DNA from: Paenibacillus glycinis
Lineage (GTDB): Bacteria; Bacillota; Bacilli; Paenibacillales; Paenibacillaceae
Direction of reading: 5' to 3'
NCBI RefSeq assembly: GCF_009909185.1
Contig: NZ_JAAAMV010000012.1
Coordinates: 62,001-126,000, forward strand
Length of the DNA: 64,000 nt
The notes beneath the pieces were generated by a model. That model was not told the origin of the DNA and did not search any database. It worked only from the letters and a program-made list of their open reading frames with translations. Numbering within the stretch: the stretch's first letter is position 1; every line of letters starts with the position of its first letter. Shown one piece after another: positions 50,915-60,920 of this stretch. The translations under genes and the position numbers were made by a program.

Positions 50915-52756
50915 CTACCGATACAACCGCCCATCCTCCGCCTCGCGAACCCACACCTGCATGAACCCCGCTTCGCGATTATCCCACGCATAGTAAGGGA
51001 TCAGCTCGCAAGCCGCGCCCTCAACCGTCCGGCCGCGCAGCACGGTCACGCCGCCAAGCAGCTCGACCCGGTGCTCGACCGCGAACGCCTCGTGCGCCGC
51101 AAGCGCGAATGCGTCATACCGCAGCCCGTCATTCCCGGTCTGCTCGACGCAATATACGACCGGCCCGCGCTGGAACGCGATGCGTCCGCGGTTCGCTTCC
51201 ACTTCCGGCCGGGAACGGATCGCCTCGACGGGCATATCCAGCTCCAGCTCGATCGTATCGCCCGGCGTCCAATACCGCCGCAGCACGAGATAGCCCTTCT
51301 CCGCCAACGCCTCCGCGCCTTCGACTCGCTCGCCCTGCGCGGATATCCGATAGCTCCGGCACCAGCCCGGCAGACGCAGCCGCACCGCGAACTCGCCCGC
51401 CTGCTCCGGCGTGACCTCAAGCGCCACGCGTCCGTCCCACGGATAGGCCGTGGTCTGCGCGATCCGCACCGTGCCAACGCCACCGCCGAGATCGACGGTC
51501 GTCTCGCTGCTCATGTACTGATTAACCGCAATACCGTCCTCCGTCGCGGCATACGCGTACTGGCCGATGGCCGGCAGGAAGCGCGCCAGATTCGTCGGGC
51601 AGCACGACGTATGGAACCACTCGACCCGGTGATGCTCGCCCTTGGACGCCAGCGGATTCACGTAGAAGAATTTGTCGCCGGAGAGCGAGATGCCGGACAG
51701 CGCGCCGTTGTACATCTCCCGCTCCACGAGGTCGGCGTATTTGCCGTCGCCGTGCAGCAGGTTCATCCGATGGTTCCAGAACGCCATCGCGATGGCCGCG
51801 CAGGTCTCGCAGTACGCCGATTCGTTCGGCAGGTCGTAATCGTGGGTGAACCCTTCGTTGTGCACGGACGGCCCGATGCCGCCGGTCACGTACAGGTTGC
51901 GCTCCACCGTATGCGCCCAAACGCGGTCGAGCGCGTCCAGGTACGCGGTATCGTTCGAAGCGAGCACGACGTCGGCCATCGCCGTGTAGAGGTACATCGC
52001 GCGGACCGCGTGCCCTTTCACCTCGCGGATATCCCGGACCGGCACGTCGTCCTGGCAGTACGCCGGACCCCAATCCGGCTTATCCCAGATCGCGCCGACG
52101 CCGTGGCCGTGGCCGCGTTCCTCGAGCAGCCAGAGCGCGAGCCTCCAATACCGCTCCTCGCCCGTCGCGCGGAACAGCTTTACGAGCGCCAGCTCGATCT
52201 CCTCGTGCCCCTCGGCCCAGTGGCGCTTGCCCGGTCCGAACGTCGCGTCGTAATGATCGGCCAGCCGGCACGCGACGTCCAGGAGCCTGCGTTTGCCCGT
52301 CGCCTGATAGTACGCGACCGCCGCCTCGATCAGATGGCCGCCGTTGTACATCTCGTGCTTCTCCATGTCGGTCCATTTCAGCTCCGGCGCTTCCACCGTG
52401 TAATAGGTTGACAGGTAGCCGTCGGACTCCTGCGCGGCTTCGATCAGCCCGGCGATGCGGTCGATCTCCGCTTCCAGCGCGGGATCGCGGTCCGTCATGA
52501 GCGCGTACGCGGCACCCTCCAGCACCTTGTACACGTCGGAGTCGTTGTAATACTTGCCTTCGTATTGGCCTTCCGCCAAGCCGCCGGCCAGCGCGAAATT
52601 CGCGATCCGGTTCGTCCGCTCGCATTGGTCGAGACAAACGCCGATCGTCACGTTCTTCAGCACTTCCAGCCGCGGACGCCAGAACTCGTCCTTGATCTTC
52701 ACCGCGGAGAAGGGGACGCCCTGCCAGCCCTTGACCGGATTTTCCACCATCGACAT
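50915..52756 (-). CDS. GH127 beta-L-arabinofuranosidase (DUF1680)
   Basis: A 613-residue cytoplasmic enzyme with an alpha/alpha-barrel. The zinc/catalytic cysteines are visible: NESAYCETCAAIAMAFWNHRM and FHTSCCPTN with Cys385-Cys386, which match the Glu-Cys-Cys-Cys site where one cysteine is the nucleophile. It should release L-arabinofuranose from beta-linked arabino-oligosaccharides or hydroxyproline-linked arabinosides. The ATG has AAGGAGG at 8 bases. It is the last gene of an operon with an ABC importer and a YesM/YesN pair, suggesting uptake of plant cell-wall fragments. Confidence 0.88.
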   Translation of the reverse strand: MSMVENPVKGWQGVPFSAVKIKDEFWRPRLEVLKNVTIGVCLDQCERTNRIANFALAGGLAEGQYEGKYYNDSDVYKVLEGAAYALMTDRDPALEAEIDRIAGLIEAAQESDGYLSTYYTVEAPELKWTDMEKHEMYNGGHLIEAAVAYYQATGKRRLLDVACRLADHYDATFGPGKRHWAEGHEEIELALVKLFRATGEERYWRLALWLLEERGHGHGVGAIWDKPDWGPAYCQDDVPVRDIREVKGHAVRAMYLYTAMADVVLASNDTAYLDALDRVWAHTVERNLYVTGGIGPSVHNEGFTHDYDLPNESAYCETCAAIAMAFWNHRMNLLHGDGKYADLVEREMYNGALSGISLSGDKFFYVNPLASKGEHHRVEWFHTSCCPTNLARFLPAIGQYAYAATEDGIAVNQYMSSETTVDLGGGVGTVRIAQTTAYPWDGRVALEVTPEQAGEFAVRLRLPGWCRSYRISAQGERVEGAEALAEKGYLVLRRYWTPGDTIELELDMPVEAIRSRPEVEANRGRIAFQRGPVVYCVEQTGNDGLRYDAFALAAHEAFAVEHRVELLGGVTVLRGRTVEGAACELIPYYAWDNREAGFMQVWVREAEDGRLYR

Positions 52757-52783
52757 CTTGCATGCCTCCTTGTCAGTCGTTCC

Positions 52784-53614
52784 TTACCCTTTCAACCCCG
52801 TGAGCGTGATTCCTTCCAGAAAGTAGCGCTGCCCGATCAGAAACACGACGACGCACGGCAGGACGACAGCCGCCGAAGCCGCCATCAGGAGATCCCACTG
52901 CGCGGTGTAGCTGCCCTGGAACATTTGCAGGCCGAGCGCGAGCGTGAAGCGGCTGTCGCTTTTCAGGTAAATAAGCGGGCCCATGAAATCGTTCCACGAG
53001 CCGAGAAACGTGAACAGCGCGACCACGATGACCGCGGAGCGGCTGAGCGGCAGCAGGATCCGCCAATAGATCTGGAAATAGTTCGCCCCGTCCACGAACG
53101 CCGCTTCGTCGAAATCCTGCGGAATCGTCAGGTAGAACTGGCGCAGCAGGAAGATGTTGAAGATGCCCCCGCCGAAGTACGCCGGGACGATCAGGGGATA
53201 GAACGTATCGTAGAAGCCGATCTCCTTCCAGCCGATGAAGCTCGGGATGAGCGTGACGGCCCCGGGCAGCATCATCGCGGACATAAGCACCGCGAAGATC
53301 GCGTCGCGTCCCTTCCAGCGGATGCGGGAGAAGCCGAACGCGGCCACGGTGCTCGAGACGACCGTGCCGAGCAGCACGCTCGCGACGATGATGAGCGTGT
53401 TCTTGAAGAACGCGCCGAACGGCACGACCGTCAGCGCTTCCTTGAAGTTCTCGAAGTGAAACGGCCTCGGCCACCACGCCGGCGGCATGATGAAGATCTG
53501 GGACAGATCCATGACGGAGCTGCGCAGCAGCCAGACGAACGGGACGATGAACAGCACGGCTACGATGAGCAGGGCGATATACCCCGCGGTAAGCTTCAGC
53601 CTGGACTCTCTCAT
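52784..53614 (-). CDS. Carbohydrate ABC transporter permease (MalG type)
   Basis: A 276-residue permease with six helices and the EAA loop DEAAFVDGANYFQIYWRILLPLSRSAV. The start at 53614 overlaps the upstream permease stop by 4 bases (ATGA); longer frames are shadow. It pairs with the MalF-type subunit for import of the GH127 substrate. No ATPase gene is present in the operon. Confidence 0.9.
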   Translation of the reverse strand: MRESRLKLTAGYIALLIVAVLFIVPFVWLLRSSVMDLSQIFIMPPAWWPRPFHFENFKEALTVVPFGAFFKNTLIIVASVLLGTVVSSTVAAFGFSRIRWKGRDAIFAVLMSAMMLPGAVTLIPSFIGWKEIGFYDTFYPLIVPAYFGGGIFNIFLLRQFYLTIPQDFDEAAFVDGANYFQIYWRILLPLSRSAVIVVALFTFLGSWNDFMGPLIYLKSDSRFTLALGLQMFQGSYTAQWDLLMAASAAVVLPCVVVFLIGQRYFLEGITLTGLKG

Positions 53615-54561
53615 GCGCGGTCCCCCTCGTAATGCACCCAGGATTTGGACGTCTTGAAGACGATGAACGTGAAGAACAGGATGATGACGAACAGCACCCA
53701 CGCCAGCGCGGACGCATAGCCCATCTCGGTGTCGCGGAACGCGGTGCGCCACAGGTAGAACACGAAGAACAGGCTTTTATTGTTCGGTCCGCCCTGGGTC
53801 AGGATATACGCCTCGCTGAACACCTGGAAGGAGCCGATGATCGTCATGATCGTGTTGAAGAAGATCGTCGGCGTCACCATCGGTATCGTGATATGCCGCA
53901 GCTTGTGGTACCAGCCGCCGCCGTCGACGTCGATCGCCTCGTAATACTGCTTGGGAATGCCGGAGAGCCCCGCCAGGAAAATGATGACGGTGCCGCCGAT
54001 GCCCCACAGCGTCGTGAGGACGATGGACGGAATGACGCTGCTCTCCCCGAACAGCCAGTTGCTCGTCGGCAGATGTAGCCCTCTCAGCATCGTGTTGACG
54101 AGGCCGAGATCCGGATTGAGCAGCCAGAGCCATATCATCGAGGACGCCACCGCCGGCACGATGCTCGGCAGGTAGATGATCGTCCGGAACACGGACCGCC
54201 CCTTTACGTTCATATTCAGCAGAAGCGCCAGGACGAAGGAGATGACGATGACCGCCGGCACGCGCAGCACCACGAAATAGAACGTCGTGCCGAGGGATTG
54301 ATAGAACAGCTCATCCTCTCCCGTGAACAGCTTCGCGTAATTGGCAAAGCCGATAAACGCCGTTTTGTCCTTGAAGACGTTGTAGTCCGTCAGACTGAGA
54401 TAGAAGCTCGCGACCATCGGCCCAAGCGTGAAGATCAGAAAGCCGAGTATCGCCGGCGACGTGAATAAAAGCCCGTAGAACAGCGCCTTGCGCTCTCTAG
54501 AGGTGGTTTTCTTTCGGGCTGCGGGTCGAGCCTGCTGTCCATCGCGTGCCGAAATCTCCAT
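53611..54561 (-). CDS. Carbohydrate ABC transporter permease (MalF type)
   Basis: A 316-residue permease with a basic N-terminal tail, six helices beginning LFTSPAILGFLIFTLGPMVASFYLSL, and the EAA-type loop IPKQYYEAIDVDGGGWYHKLRHITIPM. A GGAGG ribosome site precedes the ATG. It lies 90 bases downstream of the binding-protein gene and is coupled to the next permease. Confidence 0.9.
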   Translation of the reverse strand: MEISARDGQQARPAARKKTTSRERKALFYGLLFTSPAILGFLIFTLGPMVASFYLSLTDYNVFKDKTAFIGFANYAKLFTGEDELFYQSLGTTFYFVVLRVPAVIVISFVLALLLNMNVKGRSVFRTIIYLPSIVPAVASSMIWLWLLNPDLGLVNTMLRGLHLPTSNWLFGESSVIPSIVLTTLWGIGGTVIIFLAGLSGIPKQYYEAIDVDGGGWYHKLRHITIPMVTPTIFFNTIMTIIGSFQVFSEAYILTQGGPNNKSLFFVFYLWRTAFRDTEMGYASALAWVLFVIILFFTFIVFKTSKSWVHYEGDRA

Positions 54562-54651
54562 GCCGAATAACCTCCTGTCTATGAAAGAAGACGGCGTTCC
54601 CAGGGCAAGAACGCCGTCCCCCTATCGTCGTCCGCTTCCGCGGACGGCATA

Positions 54652-56115
54652 TTACTTGATGTCGCGGCGGCCCTGCACCTGCTCCTGCGCCTTCGCGGCG
54701 ACGGCATCGAGCGCTTCCTTGGCCGATTGCTTGCCAAGCCATACTTTATCCATGGCGGGATTGATGACGTCCATGATCTTGTTGAAGTTCTTGACGTAAG
54801 CCGTCGGCGTCGCGTGGCTGTGGCTCAGCAGCATGTCGATGACCGCGCCCTTGTAGCCGGACGGACGGGACGGCAGGTCCTGCGTCCACTTGGCCAGCTT
54901 GTCGGCATCCGTGTACCAGTCCTTGTGCGACGGCATCCACGTGCCGGCCGTCAGCATGTCGAGCGATGCCTCCGGATCGATCAGCGCCTTCAGCAGCTCC
55001 CAGGATTCCTGCGGATGCTTGGTCGATTTGAAGATCGAGAACATGCCGGCGACGACGGTCGTGACCGGCTCCTTCATGACCGGGAGCGCGGCAACGTTAT
55101 AATTGAATTTGGACTGCGCGAGCGCCGTCGTCGCCCATTGTCCGTCGAACGCCATGGCGACCTTCTTGGTCTGGAGCGCCACGTTCGTGCCGGGGATATT
55201 CTTCGCTTGCAGCGGGGAAGGGGCCACGTGGTCCACGTTGATCAGATCCGCCAGCTTCTGGATCGCTTCTACCGCTTCCGGCTGGTTCAAGCCGAGCGTC
55301 TTGCCGTCGGCCGAGAGGAAATCCCCGCCGTTCGAGTAGATGAAGTTGCTGTACAGGCCCCACCAGGTGGGCAGGTTGATGCCGAACTGCTTGATGTTCT
55401 TCGGATCGAAGCCCGTCTCCGTCGCGTTGCGGCCTTTGTTGTCGATCGTCAGCCGCTTGGCGACGTCCACGAATTGGTCCCACGTCCACGCGTTCGCCGG
55501 GTCGGCCGGCGGCGGATCGATGCCCGCGTCCTTGAACACGTCCTCGTTGTAATACAGCACGAACGTCTCCGGTCCCGGTCCGATCCCGATCACGTTGCCG
55601 GGCTCGGCGGAATACGTGATGTTCGGCACGAGCGCATCCATGTTGATTTCGGTGTCTTTATCGAGATAGTCCTGCAGGTTCAGGAATTTGCCCTGCTCCG
55701 CGAGCGGGAACGCGATCGTGGCGGATTCCATCATGGCCACGTCCGGTTCGTCGTTGCCGGCGACCATGGTTGTCATCTTGGTGTCGTAATCGGCGCTGAT
55801 GGCTTGAAAATCGACCTTGATGTTCGGCTTGGCTTTCTCGATCCGGGCGATGGCGACCTTGTACGCCGCGATCTCGTCCGGGGAGCCCCAAGCGGCAAGG
55901 CGAAGCGTGATCGGCTCGCTGCTGCCGGCGTTGGCCGCCCCATTCTCCGCATCGGCGTTCGCGTCGGCATTGCCCGCTGCATTGCTCGCGCCGTTTTGCG
56001 ATGCGTTCGTATTGGCATTTCCGCTATCCGATTTCGTGCAGCCGGACAGCAGCGTCACGGCCGCCAGCAGCAGCACCAGGAACAGGGAAATCGGTTTTGC
56101 TTGCTTTCTGATCAT
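54652..56115 (-). CDS. Sugar-binding lipoprotein of the GH127 operon
   Basis: A 487-residue solute-binding protein. The signal ends in LLSGC (lipidated Cys26); residues about 30-65 are an Asn/Ala/Gly-rich tether (GNANTNASQNGASNAAGNAD) before the binding fold starting ITLRLAAWGSPDEIAAY. The start at 56115 has AAGGGG upstream; the longer open frame is the shadow of the kinase gene. Its own promoter region contains a cre-like site. It captures the oligosaccharide outside the cell. Confidence 0.9.
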   Translation of the reverse strand: MIRKQAKPISLFLVLLLAAVTLLSGCTKSDSGNANTNASQNGASNAAGNADANADAENGAANAGSSEPITLRLAAWGSPDEIAAYKVAIARIEKAKPNIKVDFQAISADYDTKMTTMVAGNDEPDVAMMESATIAFPLAEQGKFLNLQDYLDKDTEINMDALVPNITYSAEPGNVIGIGPGPETFVLYYNEDVFKDAGIDPPPADPANAWTWDQFVDVAKRLTIDNKGRNATETGFDPKNIKQFGINLPTWWGLYSNFIYSNGGDFLSADGKTLGLNQPEAVEAIQKLADLINVDHVAPSPLQAKNIPGTNVALQTKKVAMAFDGQWATTALAQSKFNYNVAALPVMKEPVTTVVAGMFSIFKSTKHPQESWELLKALIDPEASLDMLTAGTWMPSHKDWYTDADKLAKWTQDLPSRPSGYKGAVIDMLLSHSHATPTAYVKNFNKIMDVINPAMDKVWLGKQSAKEALDAVAAKAQEQVQGRRDIK

Positions 56116-56190
56116 ACGATAAGAGCCCCTTTCTGCGATCAACCTCATTGGCTCATAGCTGCAGTCTATGATGGTTTTATTGTAAGAGAT

Positions 56191-56204
56191 GGACAGCGCT
56201 TTCA
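56191..56204. promoter_or_regulatory. CcpA cre-like site upstream of the binding-protein gene
   Basis: On the minus strand TGAAAGCGCTGTCC matches the cre consensus TGWAANCGNTNWCA at all positions but the last. It lies 76-89 bases before the binding-protein start, between it and the kinase gene, and would give glucose repression of the importer and GH127. Confidence 0.65.
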
Positions 56205-56234
56205 AAACCCGAGCTTTTCTAGAATGGTGGACTA

Positions 56235-58010
56235 TTATTGGGTATTGTGCGGAAGCTCGATCAAGATGCTCGTCCCTTCGCCCCGCGCGGAATGAATACG
56301 GATGCCGTACGTCTCGCCATAGGCCATCCGGATGCGGGAGATCGTGTTCTTGATGCCGATGGACGCGGATTCCTTGTACAGGATGGCGTCGATCCCTTCC
56401 TTGCTGATGCCCCGCCCGTTGTCGCGGATCTCGAAGTAACGGCTGCCGCCCGCCGTCCAGCCGCGGATCGCGATCCGCCCGCCGGCCTCCAGCCCGCCGA
56501 AGCCGTGCAGGATGGCATTCTCCACGAACGGCTGGAACAGCAGGCGCGGCAGCTTCTCTTCGTAGAGCGCGGGCTCGATCTCGTAGACGACCTCGAATTT
56601 CCCTTCGAACCGGGCCGCCATGATGTAGAAATAGTTGCGCATCCACTCCAGCTCCTCCGACAGATGCACGGCGCCCCAGTCCTTGCGGGACGTGTAATGC
56701 AGCATGTTGGACAAACTGACGAGCATCTTGCTCAGCTCCTTCTGTCCGTTCTCGATGGCGGTCCAGTTCATGACGTTGAGCGTGTTGTACAGAAAATGCG
56801 GATTCATCTGCATGTTGAGCGCCTGAATCTCCGCTTCCTTCTCCTTGAGCTTGATCTCGTAGTTTTCCTGAACCAGCATGCGGATGCGGTCGTTCATCCG
56901 GTTGAACCGCTGCGACAGCAGGCCGAACTCGTCGTTCCTCGCCACCTCGACACGCGTCTGGAAATCCCCTTCGCCCACCGAGCGCATCGCGCTCATCAGC
57001 TTCTTGATCGGTCCGGTAATCCGGCCGAGAATGAAATACGCGAATAGCAGCGCAACGACGCTCAGCGCGAGCGCGCTGACGATCGTCGAGGTGCGAATAA
57101 CGGGTACGAGGCTGCTCACGAGCGCCGACTGCGGGGTCACGACGATGGACAGCCAGCCCGTCAGCTCCGAGCGGTCGAAGCAGACGATCCGATTCTCCCC
57201 GTCCAACGACAGCCGCTCCGTCCCGCTTCCCTGCGCGCGGAACCGATCGATCCACGGCTGCTCGTAGCGCTTCGTGATCTGTGACTTATCGCTGGACGCC
57301 ACGACGATGCCGTCGGGGTTCAGCACCATATAAGACGAGCCGGCGGGAATGTCCTGCTCGAAGAGCTCGTCCAGCACCGTGGACTTGTAGCTGATCGTCA
57401 GCACGGGGCGCTCCACCCCCGGCTTCAGCTTGACCAGCGTGCTGTCCTCCAGATGGGAGAAGTTCAGCAGCCGGGTCGCGGAGAACAGGTAGCGAAAATC
57501 GATCGTCCCCTCCTGCAGCCAAGGCTGGTCGAACATCGCCGTGAAATCGTACGTCGGGTACCAGACCATCTTCCCGCCTGCCTGCACGGCCTCCTTGTAA
57601 ATCCGCGATTGGGCCGGATCGCCCTGGGGAAGCGAACGCGACAAGCCGAAGCTGTAGTACGAGGTCCAGAGCTGCGCGGCGTACACTTCGTCGTTCTGGG
57701 AGAAGTACTTGCTCAGGATCGCGGAGATCTGGCGATCGGCGGCGACGAGATCCTCTTCCTTGGACGGATCGAGCTTGTTGAAGATCTGGAACAGATCCTT
57801 GTCGACGAACATCGACCGGCTGTTCTGGTCCGCGATGCCGAGCTTCGTGTCGATGACGTCGTTGTTCTTCTTGACGACGGCGTAGACGTTCTTCTGCGCC
57901 TGCTCCGTGACGACGTTCAGGCTCGACCGGTAGAACAGCGAGCTGAGCACGAGGAGCGGCAGCGCGATGAGCGTCAAGTAACTGAGCAGCAGCCTTGCCC
58001 GGAACGTCAT
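56235..58010 (-). CDS. Sensor histidine kinase (YesM/LytS type)
   Basis: A 591-residue membrane kinase. Two membrane helices (about 9-28 and 305-325) enclose a large extracellular sensor domain; then HAMP, the His_kinase domain with His405 in QMNPHFLYNTLNVMNW, and the ATPase domain with PFVENAILHGFGG and EIRDNGRGIS. It senses a signal outside the cell, probably the sugar or the liganded binding protein, and phosphorylates the YesN-type regulator. It overlaps that gene by 4 bases. Confidence 0.9.
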   Translation of the reverse strand: MTFRARLLLSYLTLIALPLLVLSSLFYRSSLNVVTEQAQKNVYAVVKKNNDVIDTKLGIADQNSRSMFVDKDLFQIFNKLDPSKEEDLVAADRQISAILSKYFSQNDEVYAAQLWTSYYSFGLSRSLPQGDPAQSRIYKEAVQAGGKMVWYPTYDFTAMFDQPWLQEGTIDFRYLFSATRLLNFSHLEDSTLVKLKPGVERPVLTISYKSTVLDELFEQDIPAGSSYMVLNPDGIVVASSDKSQITKRYEQPWIDRFRAQGSGTERLSLDGENRIVCFDRSELTGWLSIVVTPQSALVSSLVPVIRTSTIVSALALSVVALLFAYFILGRITGPIKKLMSAMRSVGEGDFQTRVEVARNDEFGLLSQRFNRMNDRIRMLVQENYEIKLKEKEAEIQALNMQMNPHFLYNTLNVMNWTAIENGQKELSKMLVSLSNMLHYTSRKDWGAVHLSEELEWMRNYFYIMAARFEGKFEVVYEIEPALYEEKLPRLLFQPFVENAILHGFGGLEAGGRIAIRGWTAGGSRYFEIRDNGRGISKEGIDAILYKESASIGIKNTISRIRMAYGETYGIRIHSARGEGTSILIELPHNTQ

Positions 58011-59833
58011 GGCGTGTCCCCTTTCCCGGCCTGCGGCCGCGCCATATGCTTATAATTTTCCGGAGACAGCCCGACCTGGCGCTTGAACATCCGCGTAAAA
58101 TATTTCGTGTCCCGGTAGCCGCATTGCTCCGCGATCTCGTAGATCTTGAGCTGCCCGGCGGCAAGCAGCTCCTTGGCCCGGCGCATGCGCGCCTCCGTGA
58201 GATGGTCGGAGAACGAGCGCCCCGTCCGCTGCTTGATTAACGTGCTGAAATACGACGCGTTGAAGTGAAACTGCTCCGCCGCCATCTCCAAGGTGACGTC
58301 CTCCCGGTAATGCGTCTGAATCCAGCTCAAGCAATGATCCGCGGCAAGCTCGCTGCGGCCTTGCTTGCGTTCGGCGAGCGACCGGTGGACCTCGCTCAAA
58401 TAGCGGAGCAGCAGCTCCACGAGCGCCTCGCCGCTGCGGCATGCCGGCAGCTCCGAGGCGGCCGCTTGGGTGAGAACGCTTCCAATCCGCTGCTCGACGA
58501 TATCGCGGGTTCGGCTCTTGATCTTGATCAGCGTCAAGGACGCGTAATCCTTCATGAGCTTGGGATCGGCGCGTCCTCCGGCCGCAAGCTCGCGGAATGC
58601 GCCGCGGCACATGGCCTCGGCCGCCGCCATCGTCGGCTCCTGAAGCGCCTCGAACAGCTGCTCGCCGTCCAGCCGGAAGACGGATTCCGCCGGCGGATCA
58701 AGCGCTTCGCCGCTCGCGACGCCCTGCCATTCGGCGTGAAACGTATACGCGAGCGCTGTCTGGGCCTGCCGGTACAGGCCGGGAATATTCGCGCCGTCCT
58801 GCCGGTTCGCCGTACCGCCCGTTATGGAACCGATGCCATATGAGGCCTGGATGCCGCGTCGCCGCCATCTCTCCGCAAGCGCCAGCAGCGCGCCGCGGAG
58901 TTCCTCCAGCTTCGCGGACAGCGGCCGCCCGAGCCGCAGCGCCGTAACCAGCCGCATCCCTTGGTTCGGAACGACCTGCAAGGAAAACGTGCAGACTTCG
59001 CCGAATGCCGCGACCGCACTGCTCAGCTGCTCCGTCAGCGTATCCAGCGGGAACGAACGCTCGTCTTGCTCGCCGTCAAGATTGTCGGAGTCGCGAGCGG
59101 AGGCGTGATTGTAGCTGCTATTGCGGCCATGGGTGCTATCGAGGTCGCGACCGGGACTGCCGGGGTCGCAACCGGGAACATGGCGCGGGTTGGGGCTAGA
59201 ATTAAAGCCGCCATCGGAACTGCAGCCGGCGTCGCGGCCAAAGCTGGATCCATAATCATGGCCGCACTCCCCGTCCTCCGGACCGAATTCCGTCAGCACA
59301 AGCGCGTCCGCCTCCCGCAGCCGCTCCCAGTCCTCCAGCTCCGTCCGTTCGTCCGGCGGCAGCTCGCCGCTCAGCCACAAGTGCAGCAAGCGGCTCCGGT
59401 ACGCCGAGGACGCAAGCCGCAGCCTTTGCTTCATGCTGTCGGACTCCCCGCGCTCCTTCGTTTCCGCCGCGACCTGCTCCTCCAGCCGTCGCAGCAGCGC
59501 CTCCACCTTCTCGGCATCCACCGGCTTCAGCAAATAATCGTACGCGCCATGCCGGATCGCGGTCTGGGCGTATTCGAACAGATTGTAGGCCGACACCATG
59601 ACGACCTTGGTCCGCAAGCCTTCCTCCTCCAGCAGCTGCAGGAACGCAAGCCCGTCCATGTTCGGCATTTGAATGTCGCTCAGCACCACGTCGGGCAGCC
59701 CGGACCGCACGATCGCGACGGCCGCTTCCCCGTCTTTGGCCGTCGCGACCTGCGCGTCCGGCCGCATCTCCCGGATCATGGCCGCCATCCCTCTCAAGTG
59801 CCGCGGCTCGTCGTCCACGATCAGAATATTCAT
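58007..59833 (-). CDS. Response regulator of the YesN/AraC type with low-complexity insert
   Basis: A 608-residue regulator: receiver domain with acceptor Asp53 (DVVLSDIQMPNMDG) and the LLKPVD Lys, a middle region, and a C-terminal AraC DNA-binding domain (VTLEMAAEQFHFNASYFSTLIKQRTG and IYEIAEQCGYRDTKYFTRMFKRQVG). Residues about 192-262 are an unusual Gly/Asp/Ser/Asn-rich stretch. The ATG at 59833 has AAGGAG upstream; the longer frame adds unrelated residues. With the kinase it should activate the importer and GH127 genes. Confidence 0.9.
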   Translation of the reverse strand: MNILIVDDEPRHLRGMAAMIREMRPDAQVATAKDGEAAVAIVRSGLPDVVLSDIQMPNMDGLAFLQLLEEEGLRTKVVMVSAYNLFEYAQTAIRHGAYDYLLKPVDAEKVEALLRRLEEQVAAETKERGESDSMKQRLRLASSAYRSRLLHLWLSGELPPDERTELEDWERLREADALVLTEFGPEDGECGHDYGSSFGRDAGCSSDGGFNSSPNPRHVPGCDPGSPGRDLDSTHGRNSSYNHASARDSDNLDGEQDERSFPLDTLTEQLSSAVAAFGEVCTFSLQVVPNQGMRLVTALRLGRPLSAKLEELRGALLALAERWRRRGIQASYGIGSITGGTANRQDGANIPGLYRQAQTALAYTFHAEWQGVASGEALDPPAESVFRLDGEQLFEALQEPTMAAAEAMCRGAFRELAAGGRADPKLMKDYASLTLIKIKSRTRDIVEQRIGSVLTQAAASELPACRSGEALVELLLRYLSEVHRSLAERKQGRSELAADHCLSWIQTHYREDVTLEMAAEQFHFNASYFSTLIKQRTGRSFSDHLTEARMRRAKELLAAGQLKIYEIAEQCGYRDTKYFTRMFKRQVGLSPENYKHMARPQAGKGDTP

Positions 59834-60225
59834 GCCGCACTCCTTCCCGCCCGATCGGGCCAATAGTTTCTTATACAGTACTACGTCCCGAAGATGTTGG
59901 GTAGGGGGCATGAAGGCGCATACTTGAATTAGGTTCATTATCTTCCGCCTTCGGACAAGCGCCGGATCTGCCGTCGTTCGCACCGTTTTCAATCATGCGA
60001 ACAGGCCGCAGGGCGGCTCGACAGCCTGCGGCGTCGCCGCCGAGTCCTGATCACCGGACCGATCCTATTATCGTGTCGCGGCACTGTCTCACCTGATCAA
60101 GGCGCTCTCCTTGCCTTGGACGGCGCTGCCATGGTCCGGCGTCCGTTTCGCGCATAATCCCCTGGTTATGAAGCACACTAACATTTTCCAGCATTAATGA
60201 TCGATTCGCTTCGGGAGGCATGGCC
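59834..60225. other. Divergent intergenic region
   Basis: Region between the response regulator and the serine dehydratase remnant. It holds a GC-rich hairpin GCCGCAGG (60005-60012) with CCTGCGGC (60025-60032) and no recognisable gene. No promoter with good boxes was identified for either side. Confidence 0.4.
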
Positions 60226-60902
60226 ATGCGCTTCAAAGACGTCTTCTCCATCATCGGCCCGCCCATGATCGGGCCATCGAGTTCGCATACGGCGGGCGCG
60301 GCGCGCATCGGCAGAGCCGCCAGGCAGCTGTTCGGTGGGCTGCCGCGGCGCGCGGACGTGATCTTCTACGGCTCGTTCGCCGCGACCTACGAGGGGCACG
60401 GCACGTACGCCGCCATCGTCGGCGGGCTGCTGGACATGGCGACCGACGACGTCCGCCTGCCGGATTCGCTGGAGCTCGCCGCGCAATCGGGCATGCACGT
60501 GGACGTCGGAACGGGAACCGGATTGTTCCCGCTTCCAACACGGCCGAGCTCCGGCTGTACGACGATACCGAGGACGGGCACCCGGCATTCACGCTCGTGG
60601 GCACGTCCATCGGCGGCGGCAATATCGAGGTCGTGAACATCGACGGCTTCAAGGTGAAGATGACGGGCAATTATCCGACGCTCGTCATTCGGAACGACGA
60701 CGCGCCCGGCATGATCGCCATCGTGGCGCGCCTGCTGCAGCAGCACGGGATCAACATCAGCGCGATGACCGTCGACCGCAAGAGCCGCAGCGGCGAAGCG
60801 ATGATGGCGCTGGAGACGGACGAGGATTTCCCGCCGGACTTGAAGGACGAGCTCGCTGCCTATCCCGAGATCCATAGCGTCGGCTTTGTCCATATCACGT
60901 AA
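60226..60902 (+). pseudogene. sdaAB: Frameshifted L-serine dehydratase beta subunit
   Basis: The first frame gives MRFKDVFSIIGPPMIGPSSSHTAGAARIGRAAR and continues to DVGTGTG near 60525, the start of an SdaAB-type subunit. The other frame then continues without loss as IVPASNTAELRLYDDTEDGHPAFTLVGTSIGGGNIEVV and a C-terminal ACT domain (TLVIRNDDAPGMIAIVARLL) to the stop at 60902. Loss of one base near 60518-60526 explains this; a sequencing error is possible. The start at 60226 has GGAGG 7 bases upstream. An intact protein would bind with the alpha subunit and deaminate L-serine to pyruvate. Confidence 0.85.
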
Positions 60903-60920
60903 AGGAAGGAACGATCGACC

